NCBI GenBank assembly: GCA_900104565.1
Contig: LT629952.1
Coordinates: forward strand, 310,001 to 374,000
DNA from: Ruminococcaceae bacterium Marseille-P2935
GTDB lineage: Bacteria; Bacillota; Clostridia; Oscillospirales; Ruminococcaceae
Direction of reading: 5' to 3'
DNA: 64,000 bases
Shown: in pieces, positions 27,801 to 35,705 of the stretch
How the letters are laid out: the number at the start of each line of letters is the position of its first letter
Numbering within the stretch: position 1 is the first letter of the stretch
The notes under the pieces: model-generated
What the model saw: the letters and a program-made list of their open reading frames with translations, nothing else
What the model was told of the DNA's origin: nothing
The model's database searches: none
Translations under genes and position numbers: made by a program

Positions 27801-28943
27801 TCTATGCGTACCGGATCAACTGCAACCGGAACAGAAAGCAATGGCGAAGCGAATAGTACGCCTGTTGAGAGTGTAAAACTGGATGTAAACTCACTGCAGT
27901 TAAAAATTGGTGATAAATATACCTTTACTGCAGTAGTAAAACCATCTGAGGCAACAAACAAAGCAGTGAACTGGACAAGCAGCAATACGGGGGTAGCTAC
28001 CGTAAATGCTGCCGGAGAATTGCAAGCAAAGGCGGTTGGCACAGCCGAAATTACAGTTACCACTCAGGATGGGTCAAAAACGGACAAATGTACAGTAACT
28101 GTAATCAAACCCGTGACAAAAATTACGCTGCCTGAATCATTAGAGATTGATTTAAATGAAACAAAACTGCTGACCGCAACGATTACTCCTACAGATGCTA
28201 CGATCAAAGAACTTACCTGGTCCAGCGATAACGAACAGGTTGCCACTGTGGATCAAAAAGGAAATGTAAAGGGCGTAAAAGCAGGTACCGCCAATATTAC
28301 AGCAACCGCAAAAGACGGTTCTAAGGTAAAGGCATCCACTAAAGTAACGGTGAAATCTGCAAATATTCCCCTTACAGGAATTAGTGTTTCTCCAGCAAAC
28401 AAAACCTTAGATATTGGCGAGTCTGTTGATTTAATTATTACTTTTAACCCAAGCAATGCGACAAACCAGAAGATTACCATTACCTCAAACAGTGAGTGTG
28501 TTGCGATTAATGGTACTACTGTTACAGCAAAATCAGCAGGTAGCGCAGTCATTACAGTTACTTCGGAAGAGGGAAAATACACAGGAAGCTGTAAGATTAC
28601 GGTAAATCCGGCTTCCTCTGCTGATATTCCGCCTACGAGTGTAGAACTGAGCGACAGCACTTTGAATATGAAAATTGGTGATACAGCTACATTAGTTGCT
28701 ACCGTGAAACCTGGTGATGCTACTGACCAAACTGTAAGCTGGGCCTCTGATAATGCTGTTGTAACGGTTGATCAAAATGGCAATATTAAAGCTGTGGCGG
28801 AAGGTAAGGCTACGATTACGGTGCGAACCCAAAATGGGAAGACTGCTACTTGTAGCGTAACAGTTACAAGAGAATCATCTACTTCTTCGCCGGCATCAAC
28901 CCCGGAAAGCAGTATACCGCAAAGTTCATCGACAACCATATAA
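24900..28943 (+). CDS. GHL10-like / N-acetylmuramoyl-L-alanine amidase / Ig-like (Big2) multidomain protein
   Basis: A 1347-residue exported protein. In order it has an N-terminal membrane helix or signal anchor (about 10-32), a GHL10-like barrel (about 85-400, with YAVDGILLDNYYN at the position of the neighbour's VDGIHFDDYFYP), beta-rich linker domains (about 415-790), an Amidase_3 domain (about 793-965) and about four Big2 Ig-like repeats (about 985-1330). The amidase keeps its zinc ligands and catalytic Glu: DPGHGNSD near 799, PESYLN, SIHHN and LAECGFVTN. It should cleave the bond between MurNAc and the stem peptide. The Ser/Pro-rich tail has no LPXTG or SLH motif. GTG 24900 follows GGGAGGT. 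Confidence 0.9.
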   Translation: MPNFLKNKKLLAIILSSIFIVVTLAVGVYAAVNRGPSLPVNADKSNTAESDASSKDALAESLQPESSKPPEFSESSQPEKEEPPVILNVPHDMKAAYLTAGYEFLTGNTDSATVKAEIDKALAKAKEFTLNTIIVNTRYKDTVLYSISGMPGTASDFDVLSYIIEKCKANELRVYAIVDSMALFENGKVVTIDYADGTSIDKLSSNMKEFTDKYAVDGILLDNYYNVQDSNSYSNYLKYGGGIGFDHYMRQVPHQVVSALSETIRKYAPATQIGLLTDAVWANKADQEDGSDTKASFATLTNGNADTKQFVEEKLVDFIAVKAYGSLTDSATPFGKVTKWWSDLAKANEMPFFTVLASDKIASTAPGWSGADQLVLQIDEAKKLDNYSGCIFNSLKRLIENPKDSTTLLVKYFNNQVNVDFILTELTFTKPKEGTTFSTYEQKVTFTGASDPTEEVIMNGQKVDTDANGFFSVEIELKPGLNTFKFEHKEKTVIYNITRKIEILKEVSPVGSVTVEGGMKIKFTALAYSDAKVYAVINGQTIGMSIDTTEDDNTDRDSSYVKFSGTYTAPAATAGVQNLGNITFYGEWQGEKASKQGASVKVNKKPVIGEGRLVQITTDGAETFPTNTLDDTSSPYCYPLAKGALDYTVGDEIVYRDGNSTYTYYILQSGQRVYSKDISSTGASEPQNNKIKGITITADSQYTNVILNTEQKVSYEFSYDTSNITIDFSYTSSVPGNMNSLSKNPMFSSAKWSGSKLTLTLRSPGSFMGYRGYFDSNGNLVFRFNNPPSSISGARIVIDPGHGNSDIGAVGFNPSYPESYLNQVIAKKTASVLRSRGASVLLLDTDSSPVKMVQRIAQAKNYNAQIYVSIHHNAAGASAKGSEAYYFYPFSKGLAVNASSNLASSLNTTNRGAKFGYFFVTRDSAFASILAECGFVTNRTEYEKLLDDGYQDSMAIGLVNAISSYINSMRTGSTATGTESNGEANSTPVESVKLDVNSLQLKIGDKYTFTAVVKPSEATNKAVNWTSSNTGVATVNAAGELQAKAVGTAEITVTTQDGSKTDKCTVTVIKPVTKITLPESLEIDLNETKLLTATITPTDATIKELTWSSDNEQVATVDQKGNVKGVKAGTANITATAKDGSKVKASTKVTVKSANIPLTGISVSPANKTLDIGESVDLIITFNPSNATNQKITITSNSECVAINGTTVTAKSAGSAVITVTSEEGKYTGSCKITVNPASSADIPPTSVELSDSTLNMKIGDTATLVATVKPGDATDQTVSWASDNAVVTVDQNGNIKAVAEGKATITVRTQNGKTATCSVTVTRESSTSSPASTPESSIPQSSSTTI

Positions 28944-28946
28944 CTC

Positions 28947-28983
28947 AAAAAAGAGGACAGTAAGGTTACTGTTCTCTTTTTTC
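28947..28983 (+). terminator. Intrinsic terminator after the amidase gene
   Basis: A 17-bp stem with one G-T pair (28947-28963, 28966-28982), AAGAGGACAG/CTGTTCTCTT, ends in six T. Confidence 0.85.
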
Positions 28984-29274
28984 TGCTTTCAAGGCATGTT
29001 TTTATTAACCTGTTCATATATATAGGACAAAGGATAGAAGCTTTCACACATTTTAGAAAGTTTATACAGATCACCGAAAATCATTAGGTTGTTGAGTTAC
29101 CGTTATTGTATATTCACTTTTCGGTTGAAAAGCAAGTAAATATAAATGTATTCTCAGTTGAAACGATGGACTTTTCGTTTAAAAATTAAAGCAGACCCTA
29201 CTATTTTAAAGCGGAGCATGCTTTGATTTTATTATAGGACGTGCATGCGTAGAAATAAAAAAGGGGAAGATTGC
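28984..29274. other. AT-rich intergenic region before the SpoIVFA-like gene
   Basis: About 290 bp without a gene. GCATGC occurs twice around the stretch 29216-29250, with the second copy covering an upstream ATG. I looked for a sigma-E promoter (ATA and CATA boxes) and saw no convincing pair. Confidence 0.5.
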
Positions 29275-30216
29275 ATGAACGACAGACGTCCTGTCTATAA
29301 CAGAGAACGGCGAAGGCACTTGGTTAACAGTACAAAAAAATCTAAAGATTCCCTATTTGGGATAATTTTGGTTCAAACAGCCTTATGTTCTTTACTGCTG
29401 GTGGCCACTTATTTAGCAAAGCAGATGGACCAGGTCGCTTTTCTGGCTATGAAAATGGAATATCAGAATACAATGGAACAGACAGTTGAAGTGGGAACTT
29501 TTTTCAAGGAACAACTCAGCGAGCGGCCAGGTTGGATTCAGGATTTGATACAATTTTGGAACATTATTACCGGTAAAGAAAACTTGGAAACTGACACAAT
29601 ACCAGAGAACACATCCAGTATGGAACAAAAGCAGCCTAAACAGGGGGGCAACACATTGGAAGTTGGTAAGGACCCACCAACTCAGCGGGTTGACGCGTTG
29701 AAAAATGAAACAGGTGCCGGGGGAATGCATCCGATTGCAATGAAACAAAATGAACGCCTAACCGCTCCAACAGGGGCGGTTTTGTCTCCTGTAATGCTTT
29801 CAGTCAGGCCCAAAAAGCCGCTTAGCGGCCAAATCACTTCCAGCTACGGGTATCGGTATCATCCAATTACAGAATCCAATGATTTTCATACCGGGGTGGA
29901 CATTGCAGCTGCACACGGTACACCAATTCAAAGTGTACTCCCTGGCGTTGTTGTAAAAGTGGATGAATCCCCCATAAATGGTAATTACATAGTTGTAAAG
30001 CATCCAGATGGGGTGGAAAGTATTTATTGCCACTGCAGCCAGATTATTGCCGCTGAGGGGATGGTGCTGAGGCAAGGTGATGTCATTGCAAAAGTAGGCT
30101 CAACAGGAGTATCGACAGGTCCTCATCTGCATTTTGAAATGAAAATTGACGAACTATATGTAAACCCAGCATGGCTTTTGCCGCTTGTCCATAATGGGGA
30201 TGATTTCGTGTTATGA
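29275..30216 (+). CDS. M23/LytM-domain membrane protein, SpoIVFA-like
   Basis: A bitopic protein of 313 residues with a basic N-terminus, one membrane helix (GIILVQTALCSLLLVATYL), a linker and a C-terminal M23 (LytM) domain. It overlaps by 4 bp a gene for an M50 protease. In Bacillus that arrangement is spoIVFA-spoIVFB, where SpoIVFA tethers and inhibits the SpoIVFB protease in the forespore outer membrane. Here the zinc ligands of M23 enzymes look intact, with FHTGVD and GPHLHFE, so an active endopeptidase is possible. ATG 29275 follows AAGGGGA; the upstream ATG 29245 has no ribosome site. Confidence 0.75.
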   Translation: MNDRRPVYNRERRRHLVNSTKKSKDSLFGIILVQTALCSLLLVATYLAKQMDQVAFLAMKMEYQNTMEQTVEVGTFFKEQLSERPGWIQDLIQFWNIITGKENLETDTIPENTSSMEQKQPKQGGNTLEVGKDPPTQRVDALKNETGAGGMHPIAMKQNERLTAPTGAVLSPVMLSVRPKKPLSGQITSSYGYRYHPITESNDFHTGVDIAAAHGTPIQSVLPGVVVKVDESPINGNYIVVKHPDGVESIYCHCSQIIAAEGMVLRQGDVIAKVGSTGVSTGPHLHFEMKIDELYVNPAWLLPLVHNGDDFVL

Positions 30217-30797
30217 TAGAAATTACTGTGGGGAAGATAAAACTTAGCTTTAGCTTCTGGTTTTTTTTTATTTTAGTCATTTTACTCAGCCTGGATCAAT
30301 CCAGGCTGTCGTTGCATGCGATCATGGCGATTTTACTTCATGAGACTGCGCATCTTTTGGCTTTTGTGGCCACAGGCGAAAAGATTGAGGAGATAAGGTT
30401 TCGTATTTTTGGAATAGAAATTGCAAAAAAAATGACAACATCTACTTCTTATGGAGCTGATATTTTGATTTTTGCAGCTGGGCCAATTTTGAATCTTCTG
30501 CTTGCGGGAAGCCTATATTTAAGAGAAGGGATGCTAAGTCAGTTTGCGTTATGTAATTTATTGATAGGGTGCATGAACCTTCTGCCAGTTGGGGAATTGG
30601 ATGGCGGACAAATTTGTTATCACATGCTATGTAAATTGGGGGAGCAACAGAGGGCCGAGAAGATTTCCTACATAGCATCATTATTGGTTTTAACTGTTCT
30701 TTTTACTGTTTCTATTTACTTTTTTGTATTTTTAAAGGCTAATTTTGGTTTGGCTGTCCTATGTGTTTACTTGGCAATCACGATTATGAAAAGGTAA
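30213..30797 (+). CDS. M50 intramembrane metalloprotease, SpoIVFB-like
   Basis: A 194-residue polytopic site-2-type protease. The zinc-binding motif HETAH is at residues 43-47 inside a hydrophobic helix, and the second motif NLLPVGELDGGQ supplies Asp130. In Bacillus SpoIVFB cleaves pro-sigma-K and so activates late mother-cell transcription. The overlap ATGA with the M23 gene shows translational coupling. A C-terminal CBS domain, present in the Bacillus protein, is absent. The role is inferred from the gene pair and could include other substrates. Confidence 0.8.
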   Translation: MIEITVGKIKLSFSFWFFFILVILLSLDQSRLSLHAIMAILLHETAHLLAFVATGEKIEEIRFRIFGIEIAKKMTTSTSYGADILIFAAGPILNLLLAGSLYLREGMLSQFALCNLLIGCMNLLPVGELDGGQICYHMLCKLGEQQRAEKISYIASLLVLTVLFTVSIYFFVFLKANFGLAVLCVYLAITIMKR

Positions 30798-30874
30798 GTG
30801 GGTTGCACCAAAGGAAAGTTTATAGTATGATTAATGCGTATCACCACTCCGCAAAAAAGGAGAAATGAAAATTA

Positions 30875-32722
30875 ATGATGATGGATAAACTGAACAGGAT
30901 ACTTCCGCTGGTACAAAAGCCGGCACGATATACCGGCGGAGAACTGAACAGCATAATGAAGGATAAAAATAAAATTGAGGTGCGGTTTGCTTTCTGTTTT
31001 CCTGACCTTTATGAAGTGGGCATGTCCCATTTGGGTATGAAAATTCTTTATTCCCTGCTGAATGAAAAAGAAAATGTTTGGTGTGAACGCGTCTTTGCTC
31101 CTGGTGCGGATATGGAAGCACAGATGCGTCAGAATAATATACCGCTTTATGGGCTGGAAAGCTTTGACCCGTTGAGTGAATTTGATTTTATTGGTTTTAC
31201 GTTACAGTATGAGCTTTGTTATACCACAGTGCTCAACATGCTGGATTTGGCGGGCTTGCCAGTCCGATCGAAAGATCGGGAAGAACTTACCCCTCTGGTT
31301 GTGGCAGGGGGGCCGTGCACCTGTAACCCGGAACCAATCGCCGATTTTATTGACCTTTTTATGCTGGGCGAAGGAGAGGAACAGCTTCCGGCACTGGTTG
31401 AACTTTATCGGAAAGCTAAAGCGGAAGGCAGAAGTAAAAAGGCGTTTTTGATGCAGGCTGCAAAAGAAATTCCGGGAATTTATGTACCGATGTTTTATGA
31501 TGTAGCTTACCGTAGTGACGGGGCTATTGATTCGGTTAAGCCCAATGAGGATGTGCCCTTTCCTATTACAAAGGCAATTGTTAAAAATCTGGATCAGGTA
31601 TATTATCCCGATCAATTTGTAGTTCCATTTATTGAAACCGTGCATGACCGAGCTATGGTAGAGGTTTTGCGTGGTTGTATTCGGGGCTGCCGTTTCTGCC
31701 AGGCTGGGTTCATCTACCGCCCATTCCGTGAAAAAAACTTCGAAACCTTAAATAAAAACGGCAGGAACTTGTGTGATTCGACTGGTTACGAAGAAATTTC
31801 CCTTTCCTCTTTAAGTACCAGTGATTATTCCCAGCTTGAACCGCTTTTGGATAAGATGCTTACCTGGACAGATGAGAGCAAGGTAAACTTGTCTTTGCCT
31901 TCCTTACGAATTGATAATTTTTCCGAGGAATTACTTGATAAAATCAAGAAGGTGCGCAAAAGCGGGCTTACTTTTGCACCTGAGGCAGGTACGCAGAGAA
32001 TGAGGGATGTTATTAATAAAAACATTTCGGAAGAAGAAGTGCTGAACACCTGCAAAACTGCCTTTGAGGGAGGTTATACCTCCGTGAAGCTTTATTTTAT
32101 GATGGGGCTTCCCACCGAAACAGATGATGATATTCGTGGAATCATTTATTTGGCTCAAAAAATTGTGGATTTGTTTTATTCATTACCTACAAAACCCAAA
32201 GGAAAAGGGGTTAATGTAACCGTAAGTGTAGCTGGATTTGTTCCAAAACCCCACACTCCTTTTGAGTTTGAACCACAGGACACTATGGATGAACTAAAGC
32301 GAAAGCAGGCTATTTTATTGGATACCGTACGTTCGAGAAAAATTAGCGTTAAGTACCATGCATCGGACGTTACCGTATTGGAGGGCGTTTTAGCACGCGG
32401 AGACCGTAAACTGTGTGATGTGCTGGAGACTGCATGGAAAAAAGGCTGCAAGCTTGACAGCTGGGATGAATTCTTTTCGCTGGAGCGCTGGAATGAAGCT
32501 TACGCTGAGTGCGGTATTGACCCGGCATTTTACTCAAACCGTTTGCGCAGTTATGATGAAATCCTTCCCTGGGATCATTTGGACTATGGTGTAACCAAGG
32601 CATTTTTGATCCGGGAAAATAAAAAAGCACATGAAAGCAATACCACGGCCCACTGCCGAGCAATCTGCAGTGGATGCGGTGCCAATTGTCTGTTGGGAGG
32701 GAATTGTTTTGACGCCCGTTAG
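30875..32722 (+). CDS. Radical SAM protein, TIGR03960 family
   Basis: A 615-residue protein with an N-terminal cobalamin-binding-like region (FCFPDLYEVGMSHLGMKIL) and a radical SAM domain whose iron-sulfur motif CIRGCRFC has the CxxxCxxC spacing. The family is always found next to the TIGR03936/DUF2344 partner, as here, and is often near ribosomal protein or RNase E/G genes, which suggests an RNA or ribosome modification role. The substrate is unknown. AAAGGAG lies 12 nt before ATG 30875; ATG 30878 and 30881 follow directly. Confidence 0.92.
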   Translation: MMMDKLNRILPLVQKPARYTGGELNSIMKDKNKIEVRFAFCFPDLYEVGMSHLGMKILYSLLNEKENVWCERVFAPGADMEAQMRQNNIPLYGLESFDPLSEFDFIGFTLQYELCYTTVLNMLDLAGLPVRSKDREELTPLVVAGGPCTCNPEPIADFIDLFMLGEGEEQLPALVELYRKAKAEGRSKKAFLMQAAKEIPGIYVPMFYDVAYRSDGAIDSVKPNEDVPFPITKAIVKNLDQVYYPDQFVVPFIETVHDRAMVEVLRGCIRGCRFCQAGFIYRPFREKNFETLNKNGRNLCDSTGYEEISLSSLSTSDYSQLEPLLDKMLTWTDESKVNLSLPSLRIDNFSEELLDKIKKVRKSGLTFAPEAGTQRMRDVINKNISEEEVLNTCKTAFEGGYTSVKLYFMMGLPTETDDDIRGIIYLAQKIVDLFYSLPTKPKGKGVNVTVSVAGFVPKPHTPFEFEPQDTMDELKRKQAILLDTVRSRKISVKYHASDVTVLEGVLARGDRKLCDVLETAWKKGCKLDSWDEFFSLERWNEAYAECGIDPAFYSNRLRSYDEILPWDHLDYGVTKAFLIRENKKAHESNTTAHCRAICSGCGANCLLGGNCFDAR

Positions 32723-33365
32723 AATTTTTTTTCATAAAACCGGACGAGCCAAATATATCTCCCACCTAGATATTTACCGTTGTATGCAGCGCGCTGTGAA
32801 GCGTTCCGGCTTACCGGTATGGTACACCGAAGGGTTTAACCCACATATGTATTTAACCTTTGCACTGCCTATCTCTTTAGGTTACGAAAGCATTTGTGAA
32901 TCGATGGATTTTAAACTTACAGAGCCTGTGGAGTTTGATCAAATTGTAAAGCGGTTAAACAATTGTCTGCCTCCCGATTTGCAGGCTTATTCGGCTGCAG
33001 AACCAGTAATGAAAACCGAAAAAATATTCTGGGCCGATTACCAAATTAGATTAGAGAGCGAGAATTGCTTGCCCGAAGAACTGGCTAAAAGTTTAGAAGC
33101 GTCATGTGAGACAAGTCCGCTGATGGTTATGAAAAAAACAAAAAAAGGGGAAAAGGAAATTGATATTTCTCCTTTATTTTCCTGTAGTAAAATACAGACT
33201 GAATCAGATGGTGTTACCTTTCGGCTGCGTACAAGGGCAGGAAATGAAGTGAATTTAAACCCTTCCCTAGTAATACAGGAGTTAGAAAAACAAGCAAAAC
33301 AAAAAATATTTGCAGCTGTTACAAGAATTGCTATTTTAACGGAAGAATGCAAGAATTTTTGTTAA
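32709..33365 (+). CDS. TIGR03936/DUF2344 radical-SAM partner protein
   Basis: Obligate neighbour of TIGR03960 proteins, 218 residues. The N-terminus VRIFFHKTGRAKYISHLD and WYTEGFNPHMYLTFALPISLG are family signatures. TTG 32709 is chosen because GGGAGGG lies about 7 nt upstream; the gene then overlaps the radical SAM gene by 14 bp, a sign of coupling. In some organisms the two are fused. The molecular role is unknown. Confidence 0.9.
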   Translation: MTPVRIFFHKTGRAKYISHLDIYRCMQRAVKRSGLPVWYTEGFNPHMYLTFALPISLGYESICESMDFKLTEPVEFDQIVKRLNNCLPPDLQAYSAAEPVMKTEKIFWADYQIRLESENCLPEELAKSLEASCETSPLMVMKKTKKGEKEIDISPLFSCSKIQTESDGVTFRLRTRAGNEVNLNPSLVIQELEKQAKQKIFAAVTRIAILTEECKNFC

Positions 33366-33371
33366 AAATAC

Positions 33372-33400
33372 TTGCAAAGCAAAATATCGTATGGTATGAT
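33372..33400 (+). promoter_or_regulatory. Promoter of rplS
   Basis: TTGCAA (33372-33377) and TATGAT (33395-33400), spacing 17 bp. Confidence 0.75.
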
Positions 33401-33405
33401 AAATA

Positions 33406-33525
33406 GGCATGAGTACTGCTATATTTTACACAGCAGGGTATGATGCCCGGCAATATACCGGAGACATTATAACGGACAGTCCGCTGCCCAAAGTAGGTAA
33501 GAATGTTCGGAAATCAAGGAGGAAG
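33406..33525 (+). promoter_or_regulatory. Possible L19 leader RNA
   Basis: The 125-nt leader between the promoter and rplS can fold into several hairpins: CTGC/GCAG around 33417-33436, a CCGG pair around 33449-33462, and CGGAC/GTCCG around 33475-33485. A structured autoregulatory L19 leader is known upstream of rplS in low-GC Gram-positives. The position fits; I cannot confirm the consensus by eye. Confidence 0.4.
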
Positions 33526-33530
33526 TATCG

Positions 33531-33875
33531 ATGGATGCTTTAAAGCTAATTGCACAGGACTGCATAAAGGCGGAAGCGCCTGCTCTGGACATCGGTGATA
33601 CCGTTAAGGTTCACGTGAAGATCAAAGAGGGAGAGAGAGAGAGAATTCAGGTATTCGAAGGTACCGTTATTGCGAAAAAGCATGGCGGGATCTCGGAAAC
33701 TTTTACCGTTCGCCGTGTTGCTCATGGCTGCGGTGTAGAGAGAGTTTTCCCTGTTCATTCTCCTAATATTGACAAGGTTGAGCTTGTTCGGAAGGGCCGC
33801 GTAAGAAGAGCAAAACTTTATTATCTGCGTGATCGCGTAGGTAAAGCGGCAAAAGTTAAAGAAGCAATTCGCTAA
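33531..33875 (+). CDS. rplS: 50S ribosomal protein L19
   Basis: Protein of the large subunit at the interface with the 30S subunit, 114 residues, the usual length. Conserved segments are [48 protein letters not shown] and [19 protein letters not shown] 33531 follows AAGGAGG. It has its own promoter, a long leader and a hairpin terminator, and it heads the conserved rplS-lepB-rbgA-rnhB-yraN neighbourhood. Confidence 0.98.
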   Translation: MDALKLIAQDCIKAEAPALDIGDTVKVHVKIKEGERERIQVFEGTVIAKKHGGISETFTVRRVAHGCGVERVFPVHSPNIDKVELVRKGRVRRAKLYYLRDRVGKAAKVKEAIR

Positions 33876-33883
33876 CTGTGGGT

Positions 33884-33914
33884 GTAAAAAGGGACAATTG
33901 CTGTCCCTTTTTAC
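33884..33914 (+). terminator. Intrinsic terminator after rplS
   Basis: Perfect 13-bp stem (33884-33896 with 33902-33914), loop ATTGC, with AAAAAGGGACA/TGTCCCTTTTT arms. Confidence 0.85.
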
Positions 33915-34061
33915 TGCTTTTTAAGGATATTTTTATATTAAAACGGAAAGACAACGCTGCACGTCAGCTGGGACAAGCTTTCTAATTTTCATTTGCTGTA
34001 TTTGATAGACAGGTTCTATTTTAATTTGCAGCTTTGACACAAAAATACTCTTATCGTTCTT

Positions 34062-34117
34062 CTGCTCTGCATGATAAGGGTAGTGTTCCATCATTATTTT
34101 ATGCTGGTGCAGAGCAG
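34062..34117 (+). promoter_or_regulatory. 10-bp stem-loop just upstream of the lepB ribosome site
   Basis: CTGCTCTGCA (34062-34071) and TGCAGAGCAG (34108-34117) are perfect complements enclosing 36 nt. The stem ends 6 nt before the GGAG that serves lepB. It may be a 5' UTR element; no T run follows, so it is not a terminator. Confidence 0.45.
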
Positions 34118-34119
34118 CG

Positions 34120-34137
34120 GAATGGAGCATTTTATGG
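34120..34137 (+). repeat. Shared 18-bp start-site element, copy 1 (lepB)
   Basis: GAATGGAGCATTTTATGG is identical to the copy at 34786-34803 before rbgA. Both copies contain GGAG and end in the likely start codon. Confidence 0.8.
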
Positions 34138-34724
34138 GAGAAAAAGAGGAAAAGAAACAGCAGCAAGAGCTGCCTTTTTCAGATGCACCAGAAGTGCAGC
34201 TAAAATCATACCGCGAGCTTTATGACTGGATTTGGGTCATTATTAGTTCCGTTGTTGTAATTATTTTAGTATTTACTTTTTTATTCCGAACTGCAAGCGT
34301 GGACGGAAGTTCTATGGAGCCAACGCTTCACCATGGAGATAAATTAATCGTTTCCCATTTGTTTTACCAGCCGGAGTATGGAGATATTGTTGTGCTTACC
34401 AGTCCTCCGGCAACGACCGAACCTCTTGTAAAACGAATCATAGCAAAAGGAGGAGACTGGGTCGATATTGATTTTGAGGCTAAAATAGTTTCGGTAAACG
34501 GTGAAGTTTTAGACGAACCCTATATAGCCGAGGCTACCGAACTGCAGGGGAATGTCACCTTCCCCAAGCAGGTGCCTGAGGGGTGTGTGTTTGTAATGGG
34601 GGATAACCGGAACCATTCTAAGGACAGCCGCATGACCGAGGTTGGAATGGTGGATGAAAGGTATATTATGGGGAAAGTGTTGTTTCGTATTTTGCCCTTT
34701 TCCTCCATAGGATCAATAAAATAG
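34134..34724 (+). CDS. lepB: Type I signal peptidase
   Basis: Membrane serine protease that removes signal peptides from exported proteins. The 196-residue protein has one membrane helix (WVIISSVVVIILVFTFLF), the catalytic Ser in VDGSSMEPT, the general-base Lys in LVKRIIAKGGD and the C-terminal box GDNRNHSKDSR. ATG 34134 follows GGAG at 34124-34127; ATG 34122, which would add MEHF, is an alternative. It lies between rplS and rbgA, as in many Firmicutes. Confidence 0.94.
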   Translation: MGEKEEKKQQQELPFSDAPEVQLKSYRELYDWIWVIISSVVVIILVFTFLFRTASVDGSSMEPTLHHGDKLIVSHLFYQPEYGDIVVLTSPPATTEPLVKRIIAKGGDWVDIDFEAKIVSVNGEVLDEPYIAEATELQGNVTFPKQVPEGCVFVMGDNRNHSKDSRMTEVGMVDERYIMGKVLFRILPFSSIGSIK

Positions 34725-34785
34725 TATAAATGTTTATACATCTGTAAGAAGAGCAACGAACAATTTTCGCCGAAGCAGGACGGCA

Positions 34786-34803
34786 GAATGGAGCATTTTA
34801 TGG
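34786..34803 (+). repeat. Shared 18-bp start-site element, copy 2 (rbgA)
   Basis: Identical to 34120-34137 before lepB; the flanks on either side differ. Confidence 0.8.
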
Positions 34804-35669
34804 CAGAATCACCATCTATTCAGTGGTTTCCGGGGCATATGACGAAAACACGGCGTCTGATGGCGGCTAAAATGCGTTTAGTCGATATTGTAATAGAGTT
34901 AACCGATGCAAGAATTCCCCGCAGCAGCCGCAATCCGGAAATTGATAAATTAGTTGGGACTAAGCCCAGAATTATTTTGCTGAACAAGTCAGACCATGCA
35001 GACCCGGCGGCAACCAAGGAATGGTGTGAATATTACCGCAACAAAGGTATTCCCGCCCTAGCCACTGATTGCAGGAGCGGGCAGGGGTTAAAGGTATTTT
35101 TACCGTTGGTGCGTGAAACATTAAAGGAACAGATAGAACGACGGCAACAAAAGGGTATGGCAGGCCAGCCAATTCGCATGATGATTGTTGGAATTCCTAA
35201 TGTAGGGAAATCTTCGTTTATTAACCGTATGGCTGGTGGGCGCCGTACCAAGGTCGAAGACCGCCCAGGTGTAACCCGGGGTGGGCAATGGGTAAAACTG
35301 GAAGATGGTACCGAACTTTTGGATATGCCTGGTGTACTTTGGCCAAAATTTCAAGACCAGGAAGTTGCTGAGCATTTAGCTTTTACAGGTGCAGTGAAAG
35401 ATGATGTGATCGATATCGAGCTTTTGGCTATGAACTTGTTAATGCTGCTGAACAAAGAATATCCGTTACTTGTGCAGGAGCGTTACCGTTTTACGGCCGA
35501 AGAGGCAAAAGATTTAGATGCTTACGATTTGCTGGAATTGGTTGGACGAAAACGCGGGATGCTGGTGTCAAAAGGAGAAATTAATACGGAACGCGCGGCA
35601 ATTACTGTTTTAGATGAGTTCCGCGGTGGGAAAATTGGCAGCATTACTTTAGAACGGCCTAAGGTATAG
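34800..35669 (+). CDS. rbgA: Ribosome biogenesis GTPase RbgA (YlqF)
   Basis: Circularly permuted GTPase needed for late 50S subunit assembly. The G motifs appear in permuted order: LNKSDHAD (G4) near residue 62, then GIPNVGKSS (G1) near 133, and DMPGVLWP (G3) near 177. The N-terminal WFPGHMTKTRR is characteristic and the C-terminal domain is present. The length of 289 residues is normal. ATG 34800 follows GGAG; ATG 34788 would add MEHF. Confidence 0.96.
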   Translation: MAESPSIQWFPGHMTKTRRLMAAKMRLVDIVIELTDARIPRSSRNPEIDKLVGTKPRIILLNKSDHADPAATKEWCEYYRNKGIPALATDCRSGQGLKVFLPLVRETLKEQIERRQQKGMAGQPIRMMIVGIPNVGKSSFINRMAGGRRTKVEDRPGVTRGGQWVKLEDGTELLDMPGVLWPKFQDQEVAEHLAFTGAVKDDVIDIELLAMNLLMLLNKEYPLLVQERYRFTAEEAKDLDAYDLLELVGRKRGMLVSKGEINTERAAITVLDEFRGGKIGSITLERPKV

Positions 35670-35705
35670 ATATGTGTTTAAATGAACAGCAAAGGAGCGG
35701 CTGTT

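Noticed and set aside
28984-29274. Sigma-E promoter for the SpoIVFA/SpoIVFB pair
   Set aside because: CATATATAT near 29016 lacks a proper -35 box and lies 250 bp from the gene; no better pair was found.
30865-30888. Seven-codon mini-frame ATG 30865 ahead of the radical SAM gene
   Set aside because: It is only 2 nt from the ribosome site and overlaps the true start; there is no sign of regulatory repeats or a terminator.
34034-34039. TTGACA upstream of lepB
   Set aside because: No -10-like hexamer lies 16-18 bp downstream (the sequence there is TTCTTC), so I did not call a promoter.
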